Positions 18,229-29,600 of a DNA stretch of 38,615 nucleotides are shown piece by piece. The notes below the pieces were generated by a model that saw only the letters and a program-made list of their open reading frames with translations, had not been told where the DNA came from and searched no databases. This stretch comes from Klebsormidium nitens (lineage: Eukaryota; Streptophyta; Klebsormidiophyceae; Klebsormidiales; Klebsormidiaceae). The DNA lies in the NCBI GenBank assembly GCA_000708835.1, contig DF237139.1, positions 115,991 to 154,605 of the forward strand, in the 5' to 3' direction. The position numbers and the translations under genes are program-made. Within the stretch, counting starts at the first letter, position 1; each line of letters starts with the position of its first letter.

Positions 18229-20407
18229 CTGGTGAACTGACTTAACAGTGCTTTAATCTCAATTAATCCTTATGCTCTCAGGGCTGCAAGCCTCGAAACG
18301 CAATTAGGCCTAGTCCTTGCTGGTCCAAATTAGCGTTCTCCTAGGTGACCAGGAGGTGACCAGCTTAAGTTATCCTCAGGTAACTGGTGACGACTGAGTC
18401 AGCAGGATGTCTCTACTCCTGATTAACAAACGAACGGAAAGGTTTGAACTGATAAGTTACAGGTGATTATGGTACTTTAATTGGGTCCCAACTCCTCAAT
18501 CTTTAACTTTCCCCATCAATCTCCAGGAGCACATGCACAGGATCTGTGTCATGCCATTCAAGCTCAATGAAACGGCTTTCATTGTTGGCGGTGCCGTAAA
18601 TTCTTCTACAAACTACCAATCTAAAACCAGTGTCAGAAGGGTCGAGCGCTTATGCTAACTCGACCCTCCTATCAAGACTGGCGCACTAGCTGGGCATGAG
18701 CTGTTTGGTGCAGGTATGGCAGGCTTCCAGTCTGCCATTCCCATGTAAGGATCACTGCAGTCATAATATTGCTAAAATAAAGTAAGATCGTCGGCGGATC
18801 TAGCTGACATGAGAACATGCATACGTCAAGGGCCTAGCTGACATTGACAACGTATAGTAGGTATACCATCAGCGATTTAGGGTGATCCAAACCTGGTCAA
18901 AGCCCATATCGAACGTGACTACTTACGGTAATTTAAGTACGTACTTGTTAACGTTTGTCATGAAAGCTGACTCCTGACTCCTGAGCGCTGAGCGCTCAGT
19001 TGCAAGCGTGCCTGGAAGTCTAGGTACTCTGGAACTTGACACGTTCGTCATGCTACCACGTTAAACGGTACGTACTGACAAAAGTGCGTGTGTACTCAGC
19101 TATGTGCCTCCCTGGCTCCCAGCTGGCACGCTTTCCCCATGCTGCATGCGACCTACCTACTAAGTACCTAGCTACTGTATATCTGTTTGCGAGCTGCATA
19201 ATTGCCACCGGTGCATTATGGCCACCAGCTTTCAATCCGATCGATCACCGGTGCCCGCTTCCTACCGGCCCCCCGGCATTTTTACCCCCTGACCAGGCGG
19301 GAAAAGAGGGCCGGGCACAGATTTGGCCTGGGCGCCTGGCTATCTCTCCCGGTTTTAACAACCGGTGGGATGCCGTCGGCACCGGTGTATCACGTCCCTT
19401 CTTTGCCGACCCGGTCCAGGTTGCCGCTTCATGGCAAGGCCGGACTGGATCTTGCACGCATGATTTCATCAATCATGAGACTTCGATGATGCCACTGCAC
19501 TGTGCAGTGACTGTTCCTAAAATGTCAGTAATGTCAGTACAGGGGGCGCTCTTGATCAAGAGACTACCTACCAGTACAGTAACCAGTACGTGTTTCATGG
19601 CGGTGGCCCGTGGCCCTGGGGCAGCTACAGACGTGGCAGCGTTGCCTCTGCAATTTGACAGAGAGAGAAAAGACTGTGCTGCTTTCGGAAATGCCTGCTG
19701 TTCAGCTTGGTGTTGTCTCTTGCTAAGCTAGCAAGACTAGCTGCAATAAGTTAGTAACATTGGTGGTGGCGCATCTTGGGAAGTTGTGCATCAAATGCTT
19801 ATGGTCTTCCACATTGAGCTCGCGGCAGGGACATGGATCGAGGTATCGCAAAGAGCACCTGTTGAGCACTCAGGCGCCTCCAAAGTAGGCCGCTTGGACT
19901 GGGCTCCACCTCAATCTCGGGGATCCCCTTCTTCAAAGACCTGAGCGTGCGGCCACTATGTCTTCCCCGGTATGCGACGAAGAAGTGAGGCTCTTTGTCG
20001 AATACTACTTCAGGGCAAACTCACAGTGTTTCGATTCGAATTCTGGATCGTGTACCTGCACCTTCTGACCTTCAATGCTTTGCTACAAAATTCAACCAAG
20101 TTTTTTGCTTCAATCAGCATTTCCCATCAGGTTTAAAATCAGTAAAAGAAAGCATGGGACTGAGTGTTCCTTCAGTGTAGTCCAGCTGCATTAAGATCTG
20201 CATTGAACACTTGCTGGACCACCTTGATCAGACACAACCCGATTGAGGCCAATCTTTTCGTCTCCAATCAAACCCAAGCAAAGCACATTATGATTTGAAG
20301 ACCTCGATAGATCCTGAGACATGCAAACGCGGAAGAAAGCCTTTCACACCTGACAACTTTCCCGTCCCCTCTGGCAGGCAGCAGCTTCCACAACTGCTGA
20401 TGTCAGC
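18229..20407. promoter_or_regulatory. Spacer between the two GDSL copies
   Basis: The first ~150 bp match the 3' flank of copy B (shared CTAGTCCTTGCTGGTCCA), and about 19790-20407 matches the 5' flank of copy A, so duplicated flanks bracket the spacer. The middle (about 18400-19780) appears unique. It is rich in GTAC/TACGT motifs and has three exact CACCGGTG palindromes at 19206, 19246 and 19380. A 231-codon ORF at 19036-19731 has no recognisable domain and low-complexity composition; I do not call it a gene. Confidence 0.5.
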
Positions 20408-23400
20408 ATGACGGGGGGCAAAAGAGGGGCCCACACATGGGCTTGGCAGCTCCTCCTGCTGCTCTGCTCCCTGTCTGGGCTTATTTACACTTCAGCAGCA
20501 CATAGCAGAAACAGTCAGCTCATGAGAGAGATCCAAATCCTTGCTGCAAACCCCAGCGTTGCTCCCGCCCCCTCTCCCGGCGACCTGAGCAGTGCCTACC
20601 CATTCATGCCTGCTCTTTTTGTCTTTGGTGAGCCCTATGGCGAAAGTCTGTGAATCCTATCTTGATTCAGATGCTGATTGATGGCGCCGGTTTGAGGAGA
20701 GCTAGTGGCAAAATGAGTGAGCTGAATTGCGGGGGGAATTGCCCAGGACTTGGGGTCTCGAGGGTCTGCTACTTTGGCATGACAAGAAGAGACTCTGGAG
20801 CTTCTATGCAGGACCTGCAAAAGGGTTCCTCATGTTCAGAATACACTGACGTGACAAAGGACCACATGGGCAGACAATTTTCAACTGCCCAGTACTGATA
20901 GCAGCTCCAATACCCCTTTGCAGGTGACTCCTTTGTCGATACAGGAAACCTGTGAGTGAGCAATCAGGCACTGTTTCGAAACAGTGACATCATGCTGTTT
21001 GCTTCTGCCAATAATGTGCATGTGAGAAAACCTTAGCACGTGGATAGTCGCTTCTGATTGATAAGTACGTAAGACTCCCTGTATGTTGTCGCTTTCGTTC
21101 ACACCCGTTGCAATGCACTGTAATTTAGCCACTGTAATTTAGTTGCTGAAACCGTGTCTGAGAATTGAGACCCTTGACCAATTTCAATCCGCAACTGGCT
21201 TGCTGCTCTCAGAGAGTTTTATATACGTCCCTTCTTTGGCCATCTCTACACTGGTCAATAAGCAAGTAATACGTATCTCTACAGGAACCTTTTCGTCAAG
21301 CAGGGCACCCCCTTTCCATACGGTCACGGCCCCCGCACCAACTACGTCATAGGGTGAGCTAGCCTTTGTAGGTTGATAACAAAGAAATCAATCGAGGTTG
21401 ATCAACGGCTTCTTGTGCCTCGGATACATGGGACTCCAGTGAAGGCCTCCCCTTGAGAACCCTCGTGTCAGACTGTCTCTTCTTGTCTGCAGGGGCCGTT
21501 CAACAGCCTATGTTGCCTTAGAAATAGTCTATACCCGCCTCTGAGTGTCGCCCTCTGTGGATCATGCCTCTCCACTCTTCGCTCCTGAAGCAGTGCAGGT
21601 CTCGTCGACCTCATCGGAGAATTTTCCCTCGCACGTCTCAGCAGCATTCCGTGTTGCCAAATCGGATGTGCTGACATTGTGACGCTCTCGCTTTCTTCTT
21701 GTTTGCTAGCAAAGGGTCCCGCTTGTGTTCAAGGCGCTTTTCATCCCCCTTCCAATTTGTGCTACTCGAAAGCAAAGCCACCGCTCTGACAGCTCAAGGA
21801 GCCTATTCTGGATCGATTCTACGCCCAGGAGATGAGAAGAGAACCTGCCTGGGACGGGTGTGGTTAGTAAGGGGGTTTAGTATGGGGACCGGTAGTACAG
21901 AGCGCATAAATACTCTGTACTACCGGTTTAGGGTCTTGGTAATAACCTCGTTCTTGCAGTTTTATGAGCCATTACGACTAGTCTAGGAGAGTGTCCTCTT
22001 TTCTCTTGCAGTGGCCGCTTCTCAAACGGCCTGATCTTGTCCGACTACTTGTCCCAAATGCTGGGCCTGTCAGCTCTTTCCACGCCTTTCTTCGAGCCGA
22101 ACGCGACCTGGTACTACGGATGTAACTTCGCTTTCTCCGGGAGCGGTGCGATACGGAGCACCAATCCGGGACCCTTGCCGGACCAGGTTAGCAAACGGGT
22201 TAAGATGAGTTCTGAGAGTTTCGTCAGCGCCAGAGCAGCCGCCTGTTTCTAAGGAGTCTTCACTTCCGGGAAACAATCTAAAAGATCTTCTCTTCGTACT
22301 TGAAGACGTTGCCTTTTGAGGGACGAATTTCGGAAACGTGCTTTCAGAAAGGACTTCAAATCTACAGCGCGCGAAATCAACTTTTTGCTCGGCAAAATGA
22401 TCCTCCTTTTGCTTAGGAACCGTCCTCTTTCCTCTTTCCCGTCCTCTTTTTAGCAAAATTATCAATCTCGATATCTGCGTTCAGAGCCTCTGAGAAAGTA
22501 TCTCCCTTTATTTTGCAACCCTCCCTACCGACCTTGCATCGCAAATTTATACTTGACTTAATCCGGAGCATGTGAATTTCATACGTCATAACATCTGGAC
22601 CTTTTCATCGTCCTCCCGTATTGCGATTTCCTCGTCGTTCCCTTGTATCCTCCGTTGCTCTTTCCCCTTATTCAGAAGAGGTCTCTAACCAGCTTCTAAC
22701 CAGCTTCGTCTGGTAGAAGTGCTTCTGATAACCGGCTATGTTGACGTATTTTCTCCTTTTGAGCTTCCTCTGCAGACCTTGGCGTTTGACAACTTCGTCA
22801 GCAACGCGACGCTCTCCTGGCGCAATTTCCAAAAGTGTAAACCCAAACCTAACCCAGGCTCTAAACCCTAACCATAACCCACTTCATACCCCAACGCCTG
22901 CATGGAAAGCCTGCAAACCACAACCCAAAACCCTCTCTCTGCAGACAACGGCATATTTGGAGAACTCCGTCAGAACAGGACGCTCTACTGCCGATCGTCC
23001 AGCAGGTTGAACCCCAACGCAGGCCCTAAGCCTCAACCCTAACCTTAACCAGACTGGGTCTAAAACCAAACCCCCAGAATCTTAAGAAACATCATCCAAA
23101 AACGCTCTCTTCGCAGACCACGGCGTTCAAAAACTTCGTGAGCGACGCGACGCTCTACTGGCGGAACGTCCAACAGTCTGGCTTCCCTGCGGAGCTTTCC
23201 GTTTTGCCCCGGTACCCAAAACCGGAATCGTTCGCGGGCGGTTTGTACCTGGTTGTGATCGGGGCAAATGACGTGGTTCCCATCCAAAAGAACACAATTA
23301 CTGTGAGCGACGTGGCAGCGTCTCTGCAGTCCACGCTTCAGGTCAGTAACCGTCTGTTTTCTGCCAACGCTTGGCGTGATTTTGGCAGAATAAGGACAAA

Positions 23401-25275
23401 GGAAATTTCGGTTTTCGTGTCTGCGCCTGTTAAACCATAACATTGATAACGGCTGAAGTTTCTAGAACGTGGACTGGAGGTGCGCATCTCCTTGACCGGT
23501 GCCTGTATTGTGGATGAGTAACTTAGGTTCGCATTGGAGAAAAATGGAAGAGCATACGTTACGGCGGAGAGTAGTTGTCTGAGAACTCATGCAAGCGCGC
23601 TGACAAAGCGAGCGCTGCTGAGACTGACTGGTGTTTCAGGCTCTGCTCTCACCCTCGTTTCGGCGAAGCGAGGCTTCCGTTTTAATCTAGAATTGATTGT
23701 CTGCGTCCTTTTTCTTCTCCATTTAAGATCCACTGCCAGAGGATCAGAGAAAAGAGCTGTCGTATAGGTATAACATGACGGAAGGCTTGAAAGAAACCCG
23801 GGAACTTTCTTTTAATCGGTTTTTGAGGGATGACCTTAACTAGACAGGCTCCTTTCTTCCTTTGGGTGGAATGTTAAAATTATTTTAGCCGCAAGAACGC
23901 AAAGGAGAACGCACCCTCTATTGCAGACCATCTACAGTCTTGGCGGCCGCAACTTTGTCGTGGCCAGCCCCATCGACTTTGGGTGCATCCCGTACTCGAT
24001 CAACAGCACCAGAGGGTTTTGCGCCAACTTGGAAGAAGCCATCTCGTCAGCGCTCGGGGAAGCCTACCGATCTCTGTTGGCCTCTCTGCAAACGGAGCTA
24101 CCGGGCGCCACGTTTCTGTACCTCGACTTGTACAATTTGACACGGACCAACTCGTCGAACGCGCGGCCGCTGGGTGAGCTGCTCCGCGCTTTCGACGTGT
24201 TTTCGAACGGGCGACTCCGATTGAAAAGACCAGAGATCGCCACCGCCCTCGACGTCGTGCTTTCGAACGTCAGATTCATTTGGAAAAAACAGAAGTTGCC
24301 ACCATCTGAGGGCCCTTTGCGTTTAGCAATTGCTGAGTTGCGGTGTTGAGACATGGTCTGTGAAAGCCGATCTAAAGAGTCGAACATCTTCTTGCTTTGT
24401 TTGCTCTCATAGTGCGGTCATGTCAGCAAGCGCTTCGATATTGTTTAGAGAAAACTGTTTGGTGCCCGGTTTGTGCGGTCGTTAGCTTATTGACGGTGCG
24501 GCTGGATCATCGAACGAAAACTCTAGCGCTGAAGCGTCGAACTCCATCAAAAAAACCTTGAGCAGCATATATCGGATGAGTCAATCTTGCGTGCTTTAAT
24601 GACGGTTTACTCAGCCCTTGGTTTGATTGACGGACACGATGATCGTGACTCGTCTGCCATTAGTCGAAACTTCAATCTAATTGCTTGCGGAATTGCTCGA
24701 ACAGTTCTCAAGTCAAAGCTTCCGTCCGGGTTTTCAGATGCAAGTCAAATGGTCCAACCCTTGCTTTGTGAGCCCAGACTTCAGTCCGGTCGATTTCCAT
24801 TGTGCCAAACATCGAAATAGTTCCGGGTCTACGAAGACAAAGTCTTCAAGTTTCCGTGTAACAATCCAAGATGATGTAAGCCTGAAAGACTGTGGTCAAG
24901 GAAGAGGATTCAGGAGGTTAGGGAGACGACCGACCTGGTTACTACGTGCTTAAACCGTGGTTCATACGTACTGAATCATGGTTAACATGTGGATGCGCGT
25001 TGTGGACAGGTTTCCCGGAGGCCCGCAGAGCCTGCTGCGGTGCGGGGGGCCCTGCGAACAACGACATAGAATGCGCTTCCCTCGAAGCCACGGTTTGCAA
25101 AGATCCGGGTAGGCATGTATACTGGGACAACATCCACTTCAGCACCGACTTTGCATCGGCTCTCGCAAGGGAAATTCTTGTGGGAAGCACATACATACGA
25201 CCGAAGAATGTGATGCAAGCCTTTGTTACGCCACAATGGCAAGCAGCTTTTGCTTCGTTAAAGGGGCGAAGCTGA
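20408..25275 (+). CDS. GDSL esterase/lipase (SGNH hydrolase), copy B, seven exons
   Basis: Tandem paralogue of copy A with the same exon plan: 20408-20627, 20924-20951, 21285-21353, 22012-22186, 23117-23341, 23927-24173, 25010-25275, giving 409 residues and TGA. Exons 2, 3, 5, 6 and 7 have identical lengths in both copies; exons 1 and 4 are 12 and 3 nt shorter here. The signal peptide is LLLLLCSLSGLIYTSAA. Catalytic residues are S76 in FVFGDSFVDTGN, N215 in VIGANDV, and D361 and H364 in YWDNIHF. The last exons are the most conserved between copies, and the mature N-terminus and the GFPE...C segment the least. Introns are longer than in A, with a perfect inverted repeat in intron 3 and repeated exon-5 edges in intron 4. 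It should be an active secreted hydrolase, possibly with changed expression or substrate. Confidence 0.94.
21888..21927. repeat. Perfect 15-bp inverted repeat with 10-nt loop
   Basis: ACCGGTAGTACAGAG at 21888-21902 and its exact reverse complement at 21913-21927 flank a 10-nt AT-rich loop. It lies in intron 3 of GDSL copy B. That intron is about 150 nt longer than its copy A counterpart, where I see no equivalent, so this is probably an insertion after the duplication. No target-site duplication was recognised. Confidence 0.85.
22769..23116 (+). repeat. Two upstream decayed copies of the GDSL B exon 5 acceptor edge, with CCCTAA-rich spacers
   Basis: Functional exon 5 begins after the AG at 23115-23116. 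Similar edges, each with its own GCAG, end at 22775 and 22944, spacing about 170 bp. Copy one reads open for about 20 codons (TLAFDNFVSNATLSWRNFQK). Copy two is frame-damaged and reaches TGA. Between edges are degenerate telomere-like stretches (TAAACCCTAACC, CAACCCTAACC) at about 22840-22940 and 23010-23075. Copy A may hold one older relic near 16045-16070. Confidence 0.8.
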
Positions 25276-26647
25276 CCGGTGATTGGGCTTGACAAGTGGA
25301 GTAAGACTTGAATGCTTACTATACTCAAAGCTATAAAGCTTCAAAACACGGATAGGTCTAGTCCTTGCTGGTCCAGATGAAGGTTTTCTAAACGACCAGC
25401 TTAAGTTGATGAAATGCAAGTATAAGATTTACAACACGAAGAAAGTTTATCTTTTGCTCATGCAACTTCAATCTGTCCTCAAGAGCCCAGCTTATCTAGT
25501 AAAACCAAGTCATCAACTGGTAAGAGTGCACTCGGCAGGAGGCTTCTAGTCTTGCATGTTTATTGGGCGAACAGAAAGGTTGAGCTGGCTACATTAGCAC
25601 CAGTAAATATCGCTGTACGTACACCAAGGTACCTTAGACTACAAAGACAGTCCAACCTCTTATATTAATATGTGGTTATAAGCAATCAAAGCATTTAAGT
25701 ATTGGGTTGACCACTGCGCCGCATGGCAGCGTAAGTTACGAAGCTAGAGGGTGATGATAGCCTGTCTTCCGACGGTATGGCACTATGACATCCGTCTAGA
25801 TCGGATCTTGCATTGAGGAAGATGCAATACATGAAGGTCGCCGTTCAACCAGGTGAGTTTTGCGAAAACATGTATGTTGCACATGATTTGGCTCGAGTCC
25901 TGAAGTGCATCATTGCTATAGATTGCACATTAGTATCAAATATAGTACGTGACTCAGCTAGCGCCGCGGCCGCCGACTGTAGAACAAGGGGGAATGGCGG
26001 CATGAGCAGGCTAATTAGTATTGAATGTACCGTGCCAGAAATTAGATCAAGGATATAAATGGTCGCGCGCAAGTTCATGCACCGCATATGCCAGTTGACT
26101 CAGCAGCATGTCGGATATACTTTTGTTCGAAACTGTATAAACTGAATGAGCCCGCGCGGCCCGGCCATGGATGCGGTCAGCTTTATCTTGAATCTGACCG
26201 CAGCCATATTTTCAATTATCGACTGGCGCGCATGCAGAGCTAGATCTGCACCTGTCGGCACGGGTGATACGAATTTGCCAGGCCGTACGATGGATTGGTT
26301 GCACGATTGAGCGCGAGCTTGTCTAAGAAATCGAGTAGGATGCCGTAAATCAGCAGCGTAATAGCTTTACAGAGGTCAATTTGTCAGCCTGCCAACTCAG
26401 TTTGCCAGAGTAAACGGTTTCACACAAGTACTTCTGAGACGTTCTATCCATGCAGTGACCTGTGTATCCTGCCTCACAGTCAGTTTCTCAACCTTCATCT
26501 ACAAGACATCTACACCAGAAAGTGCCATCCTTACAGGGTTTATATGGTACAGGCATGTTATTATACACGGTCAACAACCCTTTGGTCTTGACAATCACGT
26601 AACAAAGAGTGGTTTAATTTACGATTTTGAACCGGCTGCCCATCATC
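25276..26647. other. Convergent intergenic region
   Basis: It lies between the stops of GDSL copy B and the rhomboid gene and must hold both 3' UTRs. No supported gene was seen. The first ~140 bp are similar to the 3' flank of copy A. A perfect 9-bp inverted repeat TGCGGTCAG / CTGACCGCA (26172-26180 and 26194-26202) sits in a GC-rich patch. The rest is AT-rich with no recognised element. Confidence 0.4.
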
Positions 26648-29600
26648 TCACGAACAGCGCCGGAAAAGAAGCCATGCGGCAGCGCCGACGGCAGCACCGC
26701 CCAAGTGGCCAGCGTATCCGATGCGGCTCCCGTGGTTCTGTGAAACAGATCGATAGAGGCAGGGGTTGGTACCCTCATCAGACTGCTCTCAAAAGTATCG
26801 TTATCACAAGGACGTTCATACAAGAGAGCATGGGGAAAATGCACGGTCAGACCTGAAACGTGCGTTCAGGTCCAGAGCAATGGGATGACCTCCCGCTTCT
26901 CGTCAATGCGTTTTTGCATGACCAGAAATTAGTCTCCGACGAAGGATGCCCGATGCCTAACCTTTTGGGGAGTTGGAAATGATGCATTAATGTACGAGGA
27001 GAGAACATGCAGTAAAGTTGGTTTCTGAAGGAAGGGCAACTCACCACCCCAATAGCGCCCGACAAATCCAAGGCTGTCACGAAGATACCCTGCCGAGGAT
27101 AGAAGAGACAGGCGTAAGGCAGAAGAAGCTGTATGATCAGTAGCATCTTCCGTGCGTAACAAGCAGAATTCAAGAGATGCCACAGCATACCTTTACCAGC
27201 ACGCTCCGCCAAAGCGAGTGTAACCCGTGGAAGAAAGAGGGTTACGAAAGCTCAACCGATTTTTCGAATTGAAAGAGCATCTGATGCAGTCAGGACTTCG
27301 AACAAACTGCGGTGGAGGCGTCGAATTGTGCCAACGGATAAAACGCAATTTGTGAAGGCCAAGTCTCCAACATGGATCAGCTTTGACAGACACAGATCGC
27401 GGAATCTACCGTTTACGCTTTCGAGCTTCCAGATTTACCGAGATAAAAGCTTCGGGGATCCAGGAGTACAGCGCTCACACACAACCATGCCCAAGACTCG
27501 GAAGCCGCAAACGAGGAGGTTCTGCGTATCAGTTTTGAAAGCGGATTCGAGTTACCTGGATACGCTTCGACCTTCCAGGTCTTTCGGCTTCAGAGATCTC
27601 GGAATCTAGCTTTTCAGCGCTCACATACAACCATGCAGGGATCGCCTGGGAAGCCGCAAACGTGGTTTCTCTAGTTTTGATACCGCATCAAAGACATCTG
27701 GTACGCTTTTGACGTTCTAGAGAAGTTGACTCATATCATCTGGGACATAGGGTTTGGGCGCTCAAATGTAATTCTGCCGGTACTGAGAAGCCGTAGACGA
27801 GGAGGGTCCAACTATCCATCTGCATACCGGATCCGAGTTTTCGCTTTAGGGATTCAAATGATGAGGTTTTGAGAATATAGAATACCAGCGCTCACATACA
27901 ACCACGCCGGGACTGGGAGGCCGTAAACGAGGAGCTTCTGCGACGGGTTGAGCAGAATGCTGCACGTCAGGAGGGCGCTGACGGAGCCGCTCGCGCCGAG
28001 AGCCGACGGCGTACGGCGAGCGTTGTACGCACGCCGGTCAACGCCCTGGTTAACGCAAAAACCTCTGGTTAGATACCGGGTAGAGAAAGAAGGTTTGTGT
28101 CGTGGGCTGTTATGCGACTGTACGCACGCCCTTCCATGTCCTGGAAAGGCGAAAGCCGCGGGTTAGGCAGCAAATAAACCGAATATGAGAGGAAGCTTTA
28201 TGTCAGGATGTCATGCTGATTGTCCGCACGCCGATTGATTCATTAAACCCGCAGAACCCTCGGGTTAGGCAGCAGGTCAATCGGTTATAAGAGGAAGGTT
28301 TGTATCGGGGTGTCATGCTGATTGTGCGCAAGACCGGATGATGCCCGGTGGGATCCGCAAAATCCTCGGGTTAGGCAGCAGATTAACCCGATGTGAAAGG
28401 AAGGTTCGCATTAGGGTGTCATGCGGTTTGTCCGAAGCCAGTTAGTGCCGTGGAAGCCGCAAAACCCTCGGGAATAGGCAGCAGGTTACCGGATATGCAA
28501 AGAAGCTTGGTATCCGGATGTAATGCTGCTTGTACTCACGCCGTCAATACCCTGGAAACCGGGTAGTTCAAGCAGCAGGTTGAACCGTCAAGAAAAGCAT
28601 CGGCTCAGACTGTCTCCTTTTCTTTCCTGTGCGCTTTTCCTCTTCCGTACACTTCCAAGCCTAGCCCTCCGAAAGCCGTCGGAACTTCTTGCTTGTGCTT
28701 TGACAAGGCCAATTGACAAATCGATTCGTGTGGCAAACAAGCAAAAGCTCAGCAAAACTTCATTTTCGAGCAGATTTGCAAATGTGAAAGCTCGCAGCGC
28801 TTCCTCGGGCCAGGCATCTGGCCAGGACTTCGTACAAAACAGCAAACAGTTCACAGCTTTTGTCCTCGTCGACGAAGTTTCGCGCTTTCCTCATAATGCC
28901 CAAGCTAATTCGGAAAGTAGAGGACAATCTCACCTGCTTCCACGGCACGAAGTACGACCAGTACAGGCAGTGCCCCGCCACGCAGCCGAGCCCCCCCGCC
29001 AGGTACAGGGCCAGGAGACCCCCCCCGCCGAAGAGCCGGGGGTGTCCAATCTACAACAGAGTCGTCAAGATTCAATTTTCGGGTATGTTCTTGAATCCGT
29101 TGTGATCTGCTAAGAATGAAATCAGTGATCGGTGATGCGGGAGGATCTGCAAAGCCTTCAGAAGCACCCGAAATGCCCAGCGCTTTCAACTCTGGTGCAG
29201 TAATCGAGGGCTTTCAAAGTAGTCGGACGCTCTGTTACTCCCAGGAATAGGTTTCCTCTCCTTCGCTTATCCTAGACACCTTGTCGTTCTCGCACAGAAT
29301 GGACTTAGACTCGGACGAAACCAGCGCTTTAATTGGAAGCAATGAAACAACGCTTCTCTCGAAGCGCTGTCAGTGCCAAGTCTACCCATCTGCCAAGCGT
29401 AAAGTCCAAAAACCAATTACGAGCAGGAGGGAACATCCGAAAGCGTCGTGAATTGCACGCCTACCGAAACGCCCCGAAGCAAGAAACAAACCAGAGAAAG
29501 CAGTAAACGGAGTCGTGGCACTAGCACGCCTCTGATCCTCAAAGGAGCAGTGCAGAAATCATGCAAGTCGGTCGTGAGGAGAAACCTACCATACGCCCGA

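Noticed and set aside
19036-19731. 231-codon plus-strand ORF between the GDSL genes
   Set aside because: No recognisable domain, odd Cys/Pro/Ala composition, and it covers palindrome-rich spacer just before a gene. Length alone is not enough in GC-rich DNA.
26455-26856. 133-codon plus-strand ORF
   Set aside because: It is antisense to the last rhomboid exon, which carries the catalytic GHLGG motif, and extends into 3' flank.
28523-29113. 196-codon plus-strand ORF
   Set aside because: Antisense to the rhomboid exon at 28934-29050 and part of the repeat array; protein reads as low-complexity shadow.
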